In this document: piece by piece, positions 60,754-64,000 of the stretch | How the letters are laid out: each line of letters begins with the position of its first letter | How positions within the stretch are numbered: the first letter of the stretch is position 1 | Origin: Mesorhizobium sp. M1D.F.Ca.ET.043.01.1.1 | GTDB lineage: Bacteria; Pseudomonadota; Alphaproteobacteria; Rhizobiales; Rhizobiaceae | Reading direction: 5' to 3' | Assembly: GCF_003952385.1 (NCBI RefSeq) | Contig: NZ_CP034444.1 | Location: 1,550,001-1,614,000 of the forward strand | Length of the DNA: 64,000 nucleotides | Program-made: the position numbers and the translations under genes | Notes under the pieces: model-generated | The model's database searches: none | What the model was told of the DNA's origin: nothing | Seen by the model: the letters and a program-made list of their open reading frames with translations, nothing else

Positions 60754-61794
60754 ATGGCCGAAGAAGCTGAGGAAAAGAAACTACCCGCTTCCGACAAGAA
60801 GCTTCGCGACGCCCGCCGCAAAGGCAAGGTTCCGCAGAGCCGCGACCTCACCTCCGGCTTCACTTTCCTTGCAGCGCTCGCCTATCTCTATTTTTTCTGG
60901 CCGACGCTTTTCGAACGTCTCTCCGAACTCGTGCAGACCGTAACCGTGCCTGGCGGCTCGTTCGGGGATGTCAGCCTGCGCGCCATCCGTCATTCGTTGT
61001 CGCTGCTGATGCTTGCCACGCTGCCGCTGGTTGGCATCGTTGTCGTTTTGACCGCCGTCTTCGGCATGCTGGGGACGTTCGGACCGGTCTTCTCGTTCGA
61101 GCCGCTCAAGCCGCAGCTCGACCACATAAATCCGGCCAAGGGCCTAGAGAAGATCCTGTCGCTCCGCAACGTCATCGAGTTCGCCAAAGGCGTGATCAAG
61201 CTGGTGCTGCTGGCGTGCCTGTTCGCGTTCGTGCTGATCACATGGCTGCAGCCGCTTTTCGATGCGCCGGGTTGCGGTCCGTCATGCCTGGGCCCGATGA
61301 TCAAGGCGGTCCTGACGCCTCTCGGAATCGCCGCCGGCCTGGCCTTCGTCGCCATCGGCGTGATTGATGTTCCGGTTCAACGTTGGCTGTTCCTGCGCGA
61401 CATGCGCATGACGACAACCGAATACAAGCGCGAGCACAAGGATCTCGAAGGCGATCCGTTGATCCGCCATGAACAGCAGCGGCAGAGGCGCGAGGCGGTG
61501 TTGCAACCCGCAAAGCTCGGCGTGAAGAATGCAGTCATAGTCTTCGTATCCGGCGACCTGGCCGTGGCGTTGCGCTACGTCAAGGGCGAAACGCCGGTGC
61601 CGGCGGTGGTCGGCAAGGGCCAGGGGCGCATTGCCCACGAGATAATGGCGCAAGCGCGCCAGTCAGGTATCCCAGTGGTGGTGGATGCGGCCGTCGCCGG
61701 GTCGCTTTTCGAGCGTGCGAATACCGGAACTTACATCGGCGAGGAGTTGTTTTCTCCAGTCGTTCGCCATCTGGTACGACATGGCCTAACTTGA
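60754..61794 (+). CDS. sctU: T3SS substrate-switch protein SctU lacking the NPTH motif
   Basis: A 346-residue FlhB/YscU-family protein with four membrane helices (about 35-55, 83-110, 145-165, 185-205) and a C-terminal cytoplasmic domain. Conserved front KKLRDARRKGKVPQSRDL and linker (TEYKREHKDLEGDPLIR) are present. The self-cleavage site NPTH is replaced by VSGD (residues 265-268, bases 61546-61557), although flanking LAVALRY is kept. Autoproteolysis between Asn and Pro is therefore impossible. It is separated from sctV by the secretin module and starts 85 bases from the divergent TPR gene. Confidence 0.9.
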   Translation: MAEEAEEKKLPASDKKLRDARRKGKVPQSRDLTSGFTFLAALAYLYFFWPTLFERLSELVQTVTVPGGSFGDVSLRAIRHSLSLLMLATLPLVGIVVVLTAVFGMLGTFGPVFSFEPLKPQLDHINPAKGLEKILSLRNVIEFAKGVIKLVLLACLFAFVLITWLQPLFDAPGCGPSCLGPMIKAVLTPLGIAAGLAFVAIGVIDVPVQRWLFLRDMRMTTTEYKREHKDLEGDPLIRHEQQRQRREAVLQPAKLGVKNAVIVFVSGDLAVALRYVKGETPVPAVVGKGQGRIAHEIMAQARQSGIPVVVDAAVAGSLFERANTGTYIGEELFSPVVRHLVRHGLT

Positions 61795-61939
61795 GCAAGG
61801 ACCGTCGGCAGGACCTCCTGATGGTATGAGATCTGGCCCTTCGCGCGATGCCTCAACATCCCGTCACAATTGTCGTCAAATTCCTCACTGCCTTGCCGGC
61901 GGTGATTACGCAGGTCTTAACCTACTCCAACTCGATTGT

Positions 61940-63361
61940 TCACGACCCAGCGGGGCGGATGTTCTGGTTATGGTGGAAGGTGTTGTCGGGGTCGTACGCA
62001 GTCTTCACCGCCACCAGTCGGTCGTAGACGGCTTCGCCGTATGCCTCGCGGACCCGGGCGGGATCTTCGTCGCCGCCGAGGAAGTTGACGTAGACGCCCT
62101 CGCGGAAGCGGCCGAGGGCGCCGAAGAACCCCTTTGCCCAGGCAGTGTCCCGGTCGCCGAAGCCCTCGCCGGGCCGCCACACCGCATCGAGGGTGATTGC
62201 GTGCGACGCCTGCCGATTGCCGAACGCTGTCCCGCCCTCGGCTACTCGGCTCACCGCCCCCTTGAGATGGAATATAGCCGCGTATGACCGCGGCGATGAA
62301 GAAGAGAACGCGTGCTCGATGATCACGTCGATGAGATCGTCGCGGAGCTCGGGGAGGTGGGTGGACTTCCAATAGTAGTTCCAACCATGGGGAACGGTCG
62401 AGTCGAGCGCGCTCTGGAATCCCACATACGGTGTGGCCCCAACCAGGTCGACGACAGGGGTCCGGAAAGTGCGAAGCGGGCGCAGCGCCTGCTCACCGTC
62501 TCCGATCGGCCCGGCATAGCAGGTACCGACCATCATCACCGGGCGCCAGTGCAGATCCGCGGGTATGACCGGTAGGGGTGGCGCGGCGCCGAACCTCACG
62601 ACCGTGCCGAGCTCGTCGGGAGCGTCGCGGACGAAGTCGCGATAGAAGCGGAGAACGTCTCCGGCGTCTGTTGCGTCCCAGATGATGGGCCCCGCCAGGA
62701 CGTTGGGCCCGACGGGATGGAGGCGGAATTCGAACGAGGTGACCACGCCGAAGTTGCCGCCACCGCCTCGCAGTGCCCAGAACAGGTCGGGGTGCTCTTG
62801 CTCGGATGCCCGCAGCAGCTCGCCGTCGGCCGTCACGATGTCGACAGCAAGGAGGTTGTCGGCCGTGAGGCCGTGCTTGCGCATCAGCCAGCCAACGCCA
62901 CCGCCCAGGGTGAGTCCGGCTACTCCGGTGTGGCTCACGATACCGCCGGTGGTGGCCAGACCGTAAGCCTGCGTCTCATGATCGACGTCGCCCCACAGCG
63001 CGCCACCCTGCACCCAGGCCCTGCGGTTGGTGGGGTCGACTCGCACGCCCCTGATGGCCGAGAGGTCAATGACGATTCCATCGTCGCAAACGGCGGTGCC
63101 CGCTACGTTGTGGCCTCCACCGCGTATGGCGATCTCCAGATCGTGGTCGCGGGCGAAACGCACTGCCGCGACCGTGTCGGCGGTGCCGGTGCATCGGGCA
63201 ACCAGCCGCGGGCGCCGGTCTATGGCACCGTTCCAGACTGCGCGGGCGAGGTCGTAATCGGCGTGCTCGGCACTGATCAACCGGCCTCGGAACCCATCGA
63301 TTTCCACGGCGGCTGACTTCGTGCTTGCGCGATCGATCTCCGCGGTTATCGGCGTCGTCAT
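61940..63361 (-). CDS. Berberine-bridge-type FAD-linked oxidase
   Basis: A 473-residue VAO/PCMH-family oxidase. The FAD-binding domain has RGGGHNVAG, with H84 as the probable covalent flavin ligand, and GVAGLTLGGGVGWLMRKHGLT, where the Cys used for a second covalent link in bicovalent enzymes is absent. The BBE C-terminal segment (YDRLVAVKTAYDPDNTFHHNQNI) is complete. Substrate unknown; such enzymes oxidise sugars, alkaloids or phenolics. A strong ribosome site (AGGAGGAGG) precedes the ATG. It diverges from a HxlR gene that probably controls it. Confidence 0.88.
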   Translation of the reverse strand: MTTPITAEIDRASTKSAAVEIDGFRGRLISAEHADYDLARAVWNGAIDRRPRLVARCTGTADTVAAVRFARDHDLEIAIRGGGHNVAGTAVCDDGIVIDLSAIRGVRVDPTNRRAWVQGGALWGDVDHETQAYGLATTGGIVSHTGVAGLTLGGGVGWLMRKHGLTADNLLAVDIVTADGELLRASEQEHPDLFWALRGGGGNFGVVTSFEFRLHPVGPNVLAGPIIWDATDAGDVLRFYRDFVRDAPDELGTVVRFGAAPPLPVIPADLHWRPVMMVGTCYAGPIGDGEQALRPLRTFRTPVVDLVGATPYVGFQSALDSTVPHGWNYYWKSTHLPELRDDLIDVIIEHAFSSSSPRSYAAIFHLKGAVSRVAEGGTAFGNRQASHAITLDAVWRPGEGFGDRDTAWAKGFFGALGRFREGVYVNFLGGDEDPARVREAYGEAVYDRLVAVKTAYDPDNTFHHNQNIRPAGS

Positions 63362-63467
63362 CGTTTCCTCCTCCTGTTGAGAGGCAACATCGGACCACGG
63401 CGCAAGGCGGCCGGATAGTCAAAAATCTGGACTTCACAAGCGGAGGCGGGCGCGCAACAGTGGTGTC

Positions 63468-64000
63468 ATGAGGACATACGGCCAGTATTGCCCGATCGCT
63501 CGCGGCGCCGAGATCTTCGCCGAACGCTGGACACCGCTGATCATCCGCAACCTGCACCTGGGCTGCGGAAACTTCAGCGAAATCCTGGAGGGCGCGCCGG
63601 GACTCTCCCATACCCTCCTTTCACAGCGGCTCAAGCAGCTGGAACGACTCGGTGTCATCGAGTCAGCACCCAAGTCCGACGGGCGTGGGCACCATTACGA
63701 GCTCACCTCGGCGGGTCACGCCCTGTTCGGGGTCTGCCAGTCGCTCGGCGAGTGGGGTGCGCGTTGGCTCGAGATCGCCCCCGAGCATCTCGACCCCTTT
63801 GTGGCACTTTGGTCCATGTGCAACGCGCTCCGCCGAGACCGGCTCCCGAATCGACGCGTCGTCATACGTTTCGACTTCACCGGCCGGCCGCATCGAGAGC
63901 GCTACTGGCTGCTCATCGAATTCGGAGACACCGAAATCTGCAAGAGATACCCCGGTTTCGAGGAGGACCTCTACATCACGGCGGAAGCCGAAGCCTTCGT
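63468..64000 (+). CDS. HxlR-family winged-helix regulator (3' end beyond window)
   Basis: The frame from ATG 63468 stays open to the window edge. It encodes MRTYGQYCPIARGAEIFAERW, the HxlR opening with a conserved Cys, then FSEILEGAPGLSHTLLSQRLKQLERLGVIES and HHYELTSAGHALFGV, the wing. HxlR regulators sense aldehydes, quinones or redox changes and often control a divergent oxidoreductase, which here is the FAD oxidase 106 bases away. The long tail (over 75 residues beyond the wing) is more than a minimal HxlR protein has; an extra domain may continue past the edge. Confidence 0.8.
   Translation, partial: MRTYGQYCPIARGAEIFAERWTPLIIRNLHLGCGNFSEILEGAPGLSHTLLSQRLKQLERLGVIESAPKSDGRGHHYELTSAGHALFGVCQSLGEWGARWLEIAPEHLDPFVALWSMCNALRRDRLPNRRVVIRFDFTGRPHRERYWLLIEFGDTEICKRYPGFEEDLYITAEAEAF

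Noticed and set aside
1..64000. tRNA, rRNA, integrase or insertion-sequence genes marking island borders
   Set aside because: None was recognised; the secretion loci show no visible mobile-element boundary in this window.

Overview
The window reads as chromosomal DNA of a GC-rich alphaproteobacterium of the order Rhizobiales, most likely Mesorhizobium or a close relative. The clues are the rhizobial (Rhc-type) order of the type III secretion genes with a split secretin, several rhizobial accessory families, and a bipartite palindromic repeat present three times. No rRNA, tRNA, CRISPR array or insertion sequence was seen.

Bases 1-26,430 hold the accessory and regulatory half of a type VI secretion (T6SS) locus. 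On the left a partial ketoacyl-synthase-like gene leads into a PAAR-like DUF4150 protein with a nuclease-like C-terminus, followed by two probable immunity or accessory genes of visibly lower GC. Convergent to these is vgrG-DUF6484-TIGR02270. A long plus-strand series follows: FHA protein, tssL with an OmpA domain, tssM, a PP2C phosphatase, a Ser/Thr kinase with a long Pro/Ala-rich linker, a DUF1036 protein, a membrane-anchored M23 peptidase fused to a lytic transglycosylase, and an exported caspase-like protein. An OmpA-like protein, a small lipoprotein and a second exported caspase-like protein with Sel1 repeats complete it. Core tube and baseplate genes (tssB, C, E, F, G, K, H, hcp) are not here and probably lie to the left.

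Bases 26,670-32,610 are general accessory genes: an ammonia-lyase homologue without the canonical Ala-Ser-Gly cofactor motif, a cysteine hydrolase, an ATP-dependent DNA ligase, a small acidic protein, an ArsR-SRPBCC pair with an operator-like palindrome over its start codon, and a DUF1445 gene broken by one frameshift.

Bases 32,777-61,794 are a complete-looking type III secretion (T3SS) locus in two arms. The left arm, read leftward, is sctC1-I-J-K-L-N-O-Q-R-S-T. The right arm is two small genes, sctD, an unknown gene, an SctG-like TPR gene, sctV, a CpaC-like secretin, a CpaD-like lipoprotein, a convergent TadD-like TPR lipoprotein, and sctU. Between the arms lie an L,D-transpeptidase, a LysR regulator, a 3,213-residue multidomain protein (two LysM, SH3, HELSH metalloprotease motif, 54-residue repeats, no Sec signal) and an RpiR regulator. 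The giant protein is the best candidate for an undescribed effector or surface component of this secretion system. SctU lacks the NPTH self-cleavage motif, which is unusual.

The right end holds a berberine-bridge-type FAD oxidase diverging from a HxlR regulator cut by the window edge.
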